Assembly: GCA_043754435.1 (NCBI GenBank)
Contig: JAYUUS010000310.1
Span: 1-7,074, forward strand
Reading direction: 5' to 3'
DNA from: JANNYA01 sp043754435
GTDB lineage: Bacteria > Pseudomonadota > Gammaproteobacteria > Xanthomonadales > SZUA-5
DNA: 7,074 bases
In this document: positions 1 through 6,761 of the stretch, piece after piece
Numbering within the stretch: position 1 is the first letter of the stretch
How the letters are laid out: every line of letters begins with the position of its first letter
Made by a program: the position numbers and the translations under genes
Notes under the pieces: model-generated
Databases searched by the model: none
Told to the model about the DNA's origin: nothing
Seen by the model: the letters and a program-made list of their open reading frames with translations, nothing else

Positions 1-1
1 C

Positions 2-526
2 GTATTAATTACCGGCGCAGGCCCGATTGGCATTATTGCCGCCGGTATTTGCAAACATATTGGTGCTCGTAATGTGGTGGTTACCGACGTTAATGATTAC
101 CGCTTGAAATTGGCGGCCGACATGGGTGCAACGCGGGTGGTGAATGTGTCCAAGCAATCTTTGAAAGACGTGATGAAAGATCTGCATATGGAAGGCTTCG
201 ATGTGGCGCTTGAAATGAGCGGCAATCCGCAAGCGTTCAACGACATGCTCGATTGCATGTATCACGGCGGCAAAGTCGCGTTGCTCGGCATTCTGCCCAA
301 AGGTGCCGGCATTGACTGGGATAAAGTGATCTTCAAAGGCCTGACCATGCAGGGCATCTATGGCCGAAAGATGTATGAAACCTGGTACAAGATGACGCAA
401 ATGGTGCTGACGGGCTTTCCGCTACAAAAAGTTCTGACGCATCAAATCCCTATTAATGACTTCCAAAAAGGCTTTGATTTAATGGATTCCGGCCAATGTG
501 GCAAGGTGGTTTGTTCTTGGAATTAG
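2..526 (+). CDS. tdh: L-threonine 3-dehydrogenase, C-terminal part (5' end outside window)
   Basis: The zinc-dependent medium-chain dehydrogenase Tdh oxidises L-threonine to L-2-amino-3-ketobutyrate with NAD+, the first step of threonine breakdown to glycine and acetyl-CoA in the cytoplasm. The visible 174 residues are about half of the usual ~340. They begin in the Rossmann fold with the dinucleotide-binding motif ITGAGPIG, followed by the strand ending VVVTDVN, whose Asp normally contacts the NAD+ ribose. Later blocks are EMSGNPQAF, GGKVALLGILP, the Tdh-typical GIYGRKMYETWYKM, and the C-terminus GQCGKVVCSWN before a TAG stop. The catalytic zinc ligands lie in the missing N-terminal half. 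The partner 2-amino-3-ketobutyrate ligase (kbl) is not visible and could lie upstream of the window. The reading frame is intact. Identification is confident, because the sequence reads like a close relative of E. coli Tdh. Confidence 0.95.
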   Translation, partial: VLITGAGPIGIIAAGICKHIGARNVVVTDVNDYRLKLAADMGATRVVNVSKQSLKDVMKDLHMEGFDVALEMSGNPQAFNDMLDCMYHGGKVALLGILPKGAGIDWDKVIFKGLTMQGIYGRKMYETWYKMTQMVLTGFPLQKVLTHQIPINDFQKGFDLMDSGQCGKVVCSWN

Positions 527-655
527 GCCGCACACGCTTCAACCTTCCTTCAAGCGTCAGTTTAGCTTTTGCCGTTAAGGGCGCTTTGACACTGATTTCA
601 CGAGCCGCAGAGCGTGCGTGTGTGATGATTCGGCTGGTTGAACTGGCCGGACACG
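527..655. other. Intergenic spacer between tdh and the radical-SAM gene
   Basis: This 129-bp stretch separates two genes on the same strand. It holds an inverted repeat ACGCTT ... AAGCGT (about 533-556) without a following T-run, so it is a poor terminator. A perfect TTGACA lies at 586-591, but no acceptable -10 box is found 16-18 bases downstream, so no promoter can be assigned. Two in-frame TGA codons (623-628) precede the radical-SAM reading frame. Confidence 0.5.
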
Positions 656-2011
656 ATGGAACTACAGCAAAAACTCGAAATTTTGGCGGACGCGGCGAAA
701 TACGACGCGTCCTGCGCCAGCAGTGGTGCGGCGCGTAAAGATTCACGTGCCGGAAAGGGCGTGGGCTCAACCGGCGGGGCGGGCATCTGCCATTCCTACA
801 CGCCGGATGGGCGCTGTATTTCGCTGCTGAAAGTGCTGATGACGAATGTCTGTTTGTACGACTGCCATTATTGCGTTAATCGCCGGTCTAGCAATGTTGA
901 GCGCGCGCGCTTTACTCCGCAAGAAGTGGTGCAGATCACTCTGGATTTTTACAAGCGTAACTATATTGAAGGTTTGTTTTTAAGTAGCGGCATTGTTCGC
1001 AGCGCCGACTACACGATGGAGCTGGTGATTGAAGTCGCACGCCAACTGCGCGAGCTGCACCACTTTCGCGGCTATATCCATTTAAAGACCATTCCTGAGG
1101 CATCGCCCGAGCTGATCGAGCGCGCCGGGCGCTATGCAGACCGCATCAGTATCAATATTGAGCTGCCGATCCAGTCTAGTTTAGTGGCGCTGGCACCGGA
1201 AAAAAACCTGCCGCGCACGCTGGCGGCGATGGCGCATATTCGCAACAAAATTGATGAAGCGCGTGACGCGGTGATGGCCTCGCCGATTCGTGTGGGTGCG
1301 GCTGGTTCTGCTGCGGCAAAACCGACCGCCGTCAAATCCGGGCCAGTGAAGTCCACACTGGCAAAAGCCGCACCCTTTGCGCGCAGCCAAAGCACGCAGA
1401 TGATTATTGGCGCAGACGCTTCGACCGACGCAGTGATTTTGCAGCGCTCGAATTCGCTGTATCAAGATTACAAACTGCGGCGCGTGTACTACTCCGGGTT
1501 TAGCCCAACCGCGCAGCCGTCCATTCTATTGCCGCCTCAAGCGCCGCCGCTGCTGCGCGAACATCGTTTGTATCAGGCCGACTGGCTGCTGCGCTTTTAC
1601 GAATACAAAGTCGAAGAAATAGCCTCCGCGCAAGCGCCGAATTTGGATTTGGAAGTCGACCCTAAGCTTGGCTGGGCGCTGCAAAACCGCGAGAGTTTCC
1701 CCATTGATATCAACCGCGCCGCGCGCGAACAGCTGCTTCGTATTCCCGGCGTCGGCGTGCGCAGCGTGGATCGCATTATTAGTGCGCGCCGCTTTGCACG
1801 CTTGCGTTTGGCGGACTTAGTGCGGCTGCGCTTAGCCATGAAAAAGCTGCTGCCTTTTATTATTACCGCCGATCATCACCCGCAAAATAGCCTAGATAGC
1901 GACCAGCTGCGCGCCCGCTTTGTCGCGCCCGCGCAGCTTACGCTAGACTTTTCCAACGCAGCCAAACCCACGGCGCTTGATCTGCAGGCGACGCTAAGCG
2001 GCGAGATGTAA
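656..2011 (+). CDS. Putative DNA modification/repair radical SAM protein with C-terminal helix-hairpin-helix
   Basis: The protein is predicted to be a cytoplasmic radical-SAM enzyme of 451 residues. The CX3CX2C motif (VCLYDCHYC, Cys66/70/73) would bind the 4Fe-4S cluster that cleaves S-adenosylmethionine. GLFLSSGI, downstream, fits the SAM-binding glycine motif. Three further cysteines precede the core: DASC (Cys20), GICHS (Cys45) and DGRC (Cys54). I recall these as conserved in the family. After the barrel comes an Ala/Lys/Pro-rich linker (about residues 213-243), then RVYYSGFSP. Near the end is a helix-hairpin-helix, LLRIPGVGVRSVDRI (IPGVG from residue 363), a fold that usually grips DNA backbone. 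The family is named for genomic linkage to uracil-DNA-glycosylase-like and DUF4130 proteins, and the next gene is DUF4130. The substrate is unknown. The ATG at 656 was chosen because MELQQKLEILADAAKYDASC matches my memory of the family N-terminus. A TTG at 638 would add six residues. No strong ribosome binding site is seen. The TAA stop lies at the edge of the inverted-repeat element. Confidence 0.88.
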   Translation: MELQQKLEILADAAKYDASCASSGAARKDSRAGKGVGSTGGAGICHSYTPDGRCISLLKVLMTNVCLYDCHYCVNRRSSNVERARFTPQEVVQITLDFYKRNYIEGLFLSSGIVRSADYTMELVIEVARQLRELHHFRGYIHLKTIPEASPELIERAGRYADRISINIELPIQSSLVALAPEKNLPRTLAAMAHIRNKIDEARDAVMASPIRVGAAGSAAAKPTAVKSGPVKSTLAKAAPFARSQSTQMIIGADASTDAVILQRSNSLYQDYKLRRVYYSGFSPTAQPSILLPPQAPPLLREHRLYQADWLLRFYEYKVEEIASAQAPNLDLEVDPKLGWALQNRESFPIDINRAAREQLLRIPGVGVRSVDRIISARRFARLRLADLVRLRLAMKKLLPFIITADHHPQNSLDSDQLRARFVAPAQLTLDFSNAAKPTALDLQATLSGEM

Positions 2012-2134
2012 TTCCAGTGCTAAATCATTTGGCTAACTTCGTTGCCTCGTTCCGGTCTCCTAGACGCACATGTAGTGCGCCGTCGTCGATCCTCACATCG
2101 GCGCCTAGTTATCCTTCTGATTTAGCGCCGGAAT
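2011..2134. repeat. 124-bp imperfect inverted-repeat element (MITE-like or structured intergenic repeat)
   Basis: The left arm ATTCCAGTGCTAAATCA (2011-2027) is the near-perfect reverse complement of the right arm TGATTTAGCGCCGGAAT (2118-2134), with 15 of 17 matching. Extended inward, 2011-2038 against 2107-2134 gives 22 of 28, counted by hand. The interior can form small hairpins: GGC(T)AAC-TTC-GTTGCC at 2031-2046, CGCAC-atgta-GTGCG at 2065-2079, and CGAT-cctcac-ATCG at 2087-2100. As RNA it could fold into a branched structure on a long closing stem. The element fills the whole gap between the radical-SAM stop codon and the DUF4130 start codon. No transposase is encoded. It may be a non-autonomous mobile element, a REP/BIME-like repeat, or a structured RNA. 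Its genomic copy number cannot be judged from this window. Confidence 0.7.
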
Positions 2135-2136
2135 AA

Positions 2137-3060
2137 ATGCACGTCGCGACGGTGGCGCAAAGCGCCGCACACGCCACACTCTGGGACAGTTGGCGCCAGC
2201 AAGCCCGCACGCTTTTGCATGCAGGCGTGCGCCCAGAAGATATTGCCTGGAATGAAGGCGCGCAGCAGGCATCGCTATTTGGCAGCACCGATGCGGACGC
2301 TGAAGATGCAGTTGACAATCCGCCTAGCAACCACGCGAATATTGTCATTTCCAAAGCTTTTTTAGAGCTAGCGCACAGCGTTGCCGCCCACAGCGACAGC
2401 ACGCGCTGGGCGCTGCTATACCGCATGCTGTGGCGGCAAACTCTGGGCGGCGAACGCGCCTTGCTGGCGATGGCAACCGATAGCGATGTCAGGCTGGCTG
2501 GGCGCTGGGTGAAAGCGGTGGGCCGCGATATCCACAAGATGCACGCGTTTGTGCGCTTTCGTCGTGTCGATGCAATTGACCCCGAAGTTGATCCATCGAG
2601 CCAGCGCGAGTGCTTCATCGCCTGGTTTGAACCCGAACACGACATTGTGCGTCTGGCCGCGCCGTTCTTTAAGGCCCGGTTCGCCGCTATGAATTGGTCC
2701 ATTTTGACACCGCGCGAATGCGTGCATTGGCAAGGCAGCACGCTACAGTTCAGCCCCGGCGTAACCCGTGAACACGCGCCCAGCGACGATCTGCTCGATG
2801 ACTTGTGGCGTAGCTATTACCGCAGTATTTTCAACCCTGCACGCTTAAAAATTAAAGCGATGCAGTCAGAAATGCCGAAAAAATATTGGAAAAACTTGCC
2901 CGAGGCACGCTTGATTGCAGAGCTGATTGCAGAGAGCCAAACGCGAACTCAAGAAATGTTAACGACTGAACAACGGCTGGTGAAGGCTGCGCCTAAGAAT
3001 GCTTATTTGCGGTCGTTGCAGGAGATGGGTTCGGGGGGCTTGGATGAGGATGGATTGTGA
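2137..3060 (+). CDS. DUF4130 / 'probable DNA metabolism' protein lacking the UDG domain
   Basis: This 307-residue protein is predicted to be soluble, with no signal peptide or membrane segment. Recognisable family blocks in order are WDSWRQQARTLLHAGVRPED near residues 16-35, RWALLYRMLWR near 90-100, GRDIHKMHAFVRFR at 129-142, the hydrophobic and aromatic stretch beginning FIAWFEPEHDIVRLA at 160, and the diagnostic block from DDLW at 221 through YYRSIFNPARLKIKAM to KKYWKNLPEARLI near 248-260. These match DUF4130 proteins, which occur beside the radical-SAM family encoded just upstream and are often fused at their C-terminus to a UdgX-type uracil-DNA glycosylase. Here the protein ends about 47 residues after KNLPEARLI, with a short GSGGLDEDGL tail and no glycosylase motifs. 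Biochemical function is unknown. A role in processing modified or damaged DNA with its neighbour is inferred from linkage. The ATG at 2137 is the first possible start after an in-frame TAA, and the N-terminus looks complete. The ribosome binding site is weak (GGA at 2130-2132). Confidence 0.87.
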   Translation: MHVATVAQSAAHATLWDSWRQQARTLLHAGVRPEDIAWNEGAQQASLFGSTDADAEDAVDNPPSNHANIVISKAFLELAHSVAAHSDSTRWALLYRMLWRQTLGGERALLAMATDSDVRLAGRWVKAVGRDIHKMHAFVRFRRVDAIDPEVDPSSQRECFIAWFEPEHDIVRLAAPFFKARFAAMNWSILTPRECVHWQGSTLQFSPGVTREHAPSDDLLDDLWRSYYRSIFNPARLKIKAMQSEMPKKYWKNLPEARLIAELIAESQTRTQEMLTTEQRLVKAAPKNAYLRSLQEMGSGGLDEDGL

Positions 3061-3114
3061 AAGCGCCAATTTAGCGCCCCGGCTCAATTCCGGAACAAGA
3101 TTGCAAATAGATAA
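3061..3114. other. Convergent intergenic gap between the DUF4130 gene and ietS
   Basis: These 54 bp separate two convergent genes. A short inverted repeat CCGG-ctcaatt-CCGG lies at about 3079-3093 with no T-run on either strand, so it is not a convincing terminator. ATTTAGCGCC at 3069-3078 repeats ten bases of the right arm of the 2011-2134 element, and ATTCCGG at 3087-3093 resembles its tip. This may be a decayed remnant or chance. Confidence 0.4.
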
Positions 3115-5730
3115 TTACTCGTTACTTTCAATTTCCACCGCTACCGTCGCCAAGATTTGCTCAACCTCATTGCAGAGATCAATTTCAATCTCAGTCTCCG
3201 GTGTCTTGATTGAAACTACCAAACTGTAACGAGCCTTATCTTCAAATCGATTCAAAGCTTCGCGATTTTTCCACCAACCACCAACTGGATAAACTGCAAT
3301 GTGTTCACGAGTAGCCAACTCTGCGGCATCGCAGATTAGCCGATCATGGTGCAGTGAGCCGCGAAAACGCTTCTGCGTGCCAAGCAGCCAATCCGAATCT
3401 TCGTCTTTTATCGATACAGCTGAATCGTTCAGCTCTTCATTTTCAGCATCGATTGCTAACCTATTAATACGCTTACGAAATGCAGGCAAAGATTCAAGCT
3501 TTTTCTTAACTGCGAAGCGAAGCCCAAACGATTGATAAGAAAAGCGATTGCTGCGACCTCGTTTCCCCGGGTTGGGCTCAACGAAATACGATAGTGTTAT
3601 GCGTAGTTCTACGTCCTGCCCAAAAAGTCGACCTAGCGATTCTGTTGGCCATGGCAGTTGATGCAAATGCATATCGCGCGCGGTTACATTTCCTCCCGAT
3701 GGTTGTCCATCAACTTTTAATCGAGGTTTCTTCTGAAATGGCTGCAAAACGCCCTGCACAATTAGCGTGAGGGAATCTGCGCCGCTGTGCAAGGCGCGAT
3801 CCAAATTGGGTTCACCCCAACCACAATGTCGTAGTCTATTTTCAACATGTGATTTAGATTCGCCCGGATACTGTCTGAGCAACGTGGGTGTCCACTCGGC
3901 ACTGTGTACCGTTAGCGCCCGAATCGTTTCGGGCCAATAATCCGGGTAGCCCGCCATAAGTCTTGCGCAAAATCGTGACGCGAGCGCTGTTGCAGCGCTT
4001 GTGCCATGGCTGGTCGCGAAGAATTGGCTAACGGGCTCGTGGTGCGCGGTGAGTACCTCTAAACTGTCAAAGCCGCTAACAATTGTGCCGTCATCGCCAA
4101 CATTTCCGCCTTCAAATACAACCTCCGGTTTGAATGGGGAAGATTCTTTCCATGTTGAAGAAGTGGAGCTATATGGGCTCAATCCACCCTTCGCCGCAAT
4201 CAATACATACGACTCGGTGTTTGCTTCCGTTATTGCCGTCTTGTAAGTTATCGCGCCCACACTTAATGCATTCCAGGCTTGTGCAGGGTCTTCAACCGAT
4301 GTGAGCGAATTGCGACTTAGATATTCCCCGGAAATCAGAGGATTCACGTTGCCCGCGCTTATAAGCATAAGGCGCTTTGCGCTGCCATCACCAGCGTAGT
4401 CAGATGTCAGCGCGTCAATTTCTGCGGACCAGCAGCTTGCGCTGCCCCGAAGTGTGGTGACACACGTTATCGCCATCGAAAATAGGCGGCGACGAAATGG
4501 CGCGGAGAGTTCCACCTCACTAACTGCATCACGCGTCAGTGCGCCATAAAGCTCCACATCATTCTTGTTTTGATCGGGCAATAGTTTTACCGATTCAATT
4601 CGATGTGCAATAAATATCGGCTCAGTGCTTTCAAATGCATGCGTTAGATCACCCCAAATCGCTAAACCCGCTTGGCCAGTTCCATGCCCGGCAAGGTCTG
4701 TCACGCCCCATGCCATGTCGACCGTGCGCAAGTCCAATTGATCTAGTGTTTGCGAAATAAGTGGGTGACCTTGTAGACATCCAGTATCAAGTACACACAC
4801 GTGCGGTGTGCGATCCGACTTGGGTGCAAAAGTTGTTCGTTGTATCAGCTCGGCGATCCAGGCTTGCTTCTCCAGTCGTGGAAGCCGCATAAAAAAATCT
4901 GCGGTTTCAGGCGCGCGTCTTAACTCTGCAAGGTGGCCCAATAGGTGTGCTGAACTTTGAAGCTGCGCGAGCGTTCCACGCACTAAAAGAACCGCGCGCT
5001 CCGGGAAATCCAGTGCTTTTACCCCAACCCACATACCAGCCCCAACCGCCGCTCTACGAAATCTATCAATTCGATTCGCAGAATCGACGAAGTGTTCAGG
5101 CCTCTGCTTTGAGTTCTGCGAGGTGGGCTTTGCTTCATCGACCGGCTTGCTGATCCAAGCCTCAAAGCGCACTTCTTGATGTTGAGGCGGCACTGGTGCG
5201 TCATCGGTCCAAACGTCTTCGATCACGGCCGCTCGAACATCTTGAATTGCGTCTACAAGTTTTTGATTATCAATGGGATCGCCGTTTTTATCCTTCTTGT
5301 AATCGAGATACGCTTTAATTTTCTTCTCAAACACATCCAGCTTCCCATACGGTAGCCAGATTGTCGCAACCACCACTTGTTTGCTTTCGCGCCCCAAAGA
5401 TATGTTTGCGAAGCTTCGAACGCTAAGCAATTCGATTCCATGACTTTTTAAATCCAATTTTTCAAGTGCAAATTCAACATCTGGAAAACTGGTGAACTTG
5501 ATAGAGAGCCCTAACCCATTGGCCCATCCGGCGTTCTTTTGCTCTTCATTTGCCTCTTCTAAAATCGTTTTCAGAGTTGCGAAATTTGCCCGCAAATGCG
5601 CACCATGCGCTTCTCGCGGCTGAGGTGGAATAGTTTTTTTGCTCCCTCGCCCGTCCCCTCGAAAGGGCTCAGTTTTGGTGATGTGATCCGGCAGCAAGAA
5701 ATGCGAGCGAGGATTGCGAGGTAGCGTCAT
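3115..5730 (-). CDS. ietS: IetS-like S8 (subtilisin-like) serine protease of the IetAS defence system
   Basis: This 871-residue serine peptidase has no signal peptide, so it should act inside the cell. The subtilisin triad is complete: Asp315 in HVCVLDTGC, His349 in DLAGHGTGQAG and Ser578 in SHGTSAAT. Asn461 in ISAGNVN is the expected oxyanion-hole residue. About 300 residues precede the catalytic domain. They do not look like an export propeptide, and I do not recognise a named domain in them. A C-terminal region (about 650-871) includes LRITLSYFVEPNPGKRG, WLLGTQKRFRGSLHHD and YPVGGWW. The start ATG overlaps the stop of the upstream AAA ATPase gene (ATGA), indicating one transcript and coupled translation. 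IetA/IetS pairs were described as a stability or toxin-antitoxin-like locus on an Agrobacterium Ti plasmid and later as anti-phage defence. The likely role is protease-mediated toxicity or restriction, controlled by the ATPase. The substrate is unknown. The frame is intact and all catalytic residues are present, so it is probably active. Confidence 0.88.
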   Translation of the reverse strand: MTLPRNPRSHFLLPDHITKTEPFRGDGRGSKKTIPPQPREAHGAHLRANFATLKTILEEANEEQKNAGWANGLGLSIKFTSFPDVEFALEKLDLKSHGIELLSVRSFANISLGRESKQVVVATIWLPYGKLDVFEKKIKAYLDYKKDKNGDPIDNQKLVDAIQDVRAAVIEDVWTDDAPVPPQHQEVRFEAWISKPVDEAKPTSQNSKQRPEHFVDSANRIDRFRRAAVGAGMWVGVKALDFPERAVLLVRGTLAQLQSSAHLLGHLAELRRAPETADFFMRLPRLEKQAWIAELIQRTTFAPKSDRTPHVCVLDTGCLQGHPLISQTLDQLDLRTVDMAWGVTDLAGHGTGQAGLAIWGDLTHAFESTEPIFIAHRIESVKLLPDQNKNDVELYGALTRDAVSEVELSAPFRRRLFSMAITCVTTLRGSASCWSAEIDALTSDYAGDGSAKRLMLISAGNVNPLISGEYLSRNSLTSVEDPAQAWNALSVGAITYKTAITEANTESYVLIAAKGGLSPYSSTSSTWKESSPFKPEVVFEGGNVGDDGTIVSGFDSLEVLTAHHEPVSQFFATSHGTSAATALASRFCARLMAGYPDYWPETIRALTVHSAEWTPTLLRQYPGESKSHVENRLRHCGWGEPNLDRALHSGADSLTLIVQGVLQPFQKKPRLKVDGQPSGGNVTARDMHLHQLPWPTESLGRLFGQDVELRITLSYFVEPNPGKRGRSNRFSYQSFGLRFAVKKKLESLPAFRKRINRLAIDAENEELNDSAVSIKDEDSDWLLGTQKRFRGSLHHDRLICDAAELATREHIAVYPVGGWWKNREALNRFEDKARYSLVVSIKTPETEIEIDLCNEVEQILATVAVEIESNE

Positions 5731-6725
5731 ACCGCTTCATTGACCTGACGCCATGCATCGCGCATTGCGCTTCGCTCATCCAGCATGGCTGTCACTTGTT
5801 TGGTTGTGACGGCAAATTCACCGTGGATTAGCGCCTCTTTCAGGGCGTCTTCCGTTGCCTTGGCGATCTCGGCGTAACTCAATCCAGTTGCTTTTTTCGC
5901 AAGCTCCTTCCACCCAATACGGCCTGTCAAATGACCTGCCAAACGATTCTGAAGGAGCACTTCAATCTGTTCTGCATCTGGCAAGCGATACTGCAAAACG
6001 TCATCGAAGCGCCGAAGCAACGCACCATCTAGAATTGATGGGTGATTGGTAGCCGCCAGAATTAGGCTTTGTGACTGGTCTTGCTCCAACATCAACAGAT
6101 AACTATTTAAGATCCGTCTAGCTTCGCCCACATCGTTCGAGTTAGATCGTTGTGAGCCAATGGCATCGAATTCGTCAAAGAAATACACGCCCCGAGTGCT
6201 GGCAATGGCTTCAAAAACCTGTCGCAGTCGCGCCGCGGATTCCCCCATAAATTTTGTAATGAGCGCGTCTAAGCGCACCACAAATAACGGCAATGCCAAC
6301 TCGCCCGCTAAGGCCGCAGCAGTAAGGGTTTTCCCAGTTCCTGGCGGCCCTACGAACAACAGTTTACGTCGCGCCGATAGGCCGTGTGCGGATAGCTTAG
6401 AAGCGTTGCGTTGTTCACGAATAACGCGGTCCAACTGAATGCGAAGGCGAGTATCCGCCACCAAATCCGAAAGTCTGGAGGCAGGATAGGATGCAACTAG
6501 CAACGCACCCAAATCCCCTCGTGGCTGATGCAAAGCCACGGTTTTTAGGACCGCCGCTGGCTTTGCCTTGGCGGCGTCAATCATTTGCTTCAACTCTTCC
6601 GCAGCGCGTCCATTTCCCTTTCGCGCCTCCATAGCCGCCATTTGCAACGCAACGGAATAGAAATGCAGCTCGTCACCTTCGCGGTGCGATTTCAATAGGG
6701 CTTTGAGCTGTTCTGCGTTTGACAT
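5727..6725 (-). CDS. ietA: IetA-like AAA+ ATPase of the IetAS defence system
   Basis: This is a 332-residue classic AAA+ ATPase. An N-terminal helical region (about 1-90, starting MSNAEQLKALLKSHREGD) precedes one ATPase domain. Visible motifs are Walker A GPPGTGKT (126-133), a pore-loop-like KFMGES with aromatic Phe159, Walker B VYFFDEFDAI (Asp184, Glu185), sensor-1 Asn227 in AATNH, Arg238/Arg239 of LLRRFD as the arginine-finger pair, and a sensor-2 type GLSYAEI. All residues needed for ATP hydrolysis and hexamer assembly appear present. It is followed by the S8 protease gene with a 4-base overlap, the typical IetA-IetS order. The inferred role is to sense infection or remodel targets and to control or feed the protease. 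The ATG at 6725 is preferred because the protein then starts in the way I expect for the family. A GTG at 6743 would add six residues (MPILKV). Neither has a strong ribosome binding site. Confidence 0.87.
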   Translation of the reverse strand: MSNAEQLKALLKSHREGDELHFYSVALQMAAMEARKGNGRAAEELKQMIDAAKAKPAAVLKTVALHQPRGDLGALLVASYPASRLSDLVADTRLRIQLDRVIREQRNASKLSAHGLSARRKLLFVGPPGTGKTLTAAALAGELALPLFVVRLDALITKFMGESAARLRQVFEAIASTRGVYFFDEFDAIGSQRSNSNDVGEARRILNSYLLMLEQDQSQSLILAATNHPSILDGALLRRFDDVLQYRLPDAEQIEVLLQNRLAGHLTGRIGWKELAKKATGLSYAEIAKATEDALKEALIHGEFAVTTKQVTAMLDERSAMRDAWRQVNEAV

Positions 6726-6761
6726 AACTTTAAGTATAGGCACTTACCTGTTCAAAAGCAG
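6726..6761 (-). promoter_or_regulatory. Possible ietA promoter
   Basis: On the minus strand a near-consensus -10 box TATACT occupies 6738-6733. A weak -35 candidate CTGCTT lies 17 bases upstream at 6761-6756. A start point 6-7 bases after the -10 box would fall at about 6726, right at the ATG at 6725. The message would then be leaderless or nearly so. The -35 match is poor and transcription could instead read through from the mnmC-like gene, so this is tentative. Confidence 0.3.

Noticed and set aside
533..556. Inverted repeat ACGCTT/AAGCGT after tdh as a rho-independent terminator
   Set aside because: The stem is only six base pairs with a 12-base loop and no T-tract follows.
586..614. TTGACA as a -35 promoter box for the radical-SAM gene
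   Set aside because: No hexamer resembling TATAAT occurs at 16-18 bases spacing, so the perfect -35 match alone is not enough.
453..770. 105-codon minus-strand frame and overlapping plus-strand frame 496-738 around the tdh/radical-SAM gap
   Set aside because: Both overlap the end of tdh and the start of the radical-SAM gene, have no motifs, and have unlikely Arg/Pro-rich composition.
1132..1465. Minus-strand frames opposite the Ala/Lys linker of the radical-SAM gene
   Set aside because: They mirror the low-complexity coding segment and have no independent protein features.
2109..2741. 210-codon open frame on the minus strand opposite the DUF4130 gene
   Set aside because: It lies fully antisense to a gene with clear family motifs. 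Its translation is rich in Ser/Arg/Cys with no recognisable domain, typical of a shadow frame in GC-rich DNA.
3079..3093. CCGG...CCGG hairpin between the convergent genes as a shared terminator
   Set aside because: The four-base stem is too short and no T-run follows on either strand.
3299..3535. Plus-strand frames of 60-90 codons inside ietS and ietA (for example 3299-3535, 4001-4246, 6160-6438)
   Set aside because: They are antisense to strongly supported protease and ATPase domains, lack start signals and motifs, and are best explained as shadows.
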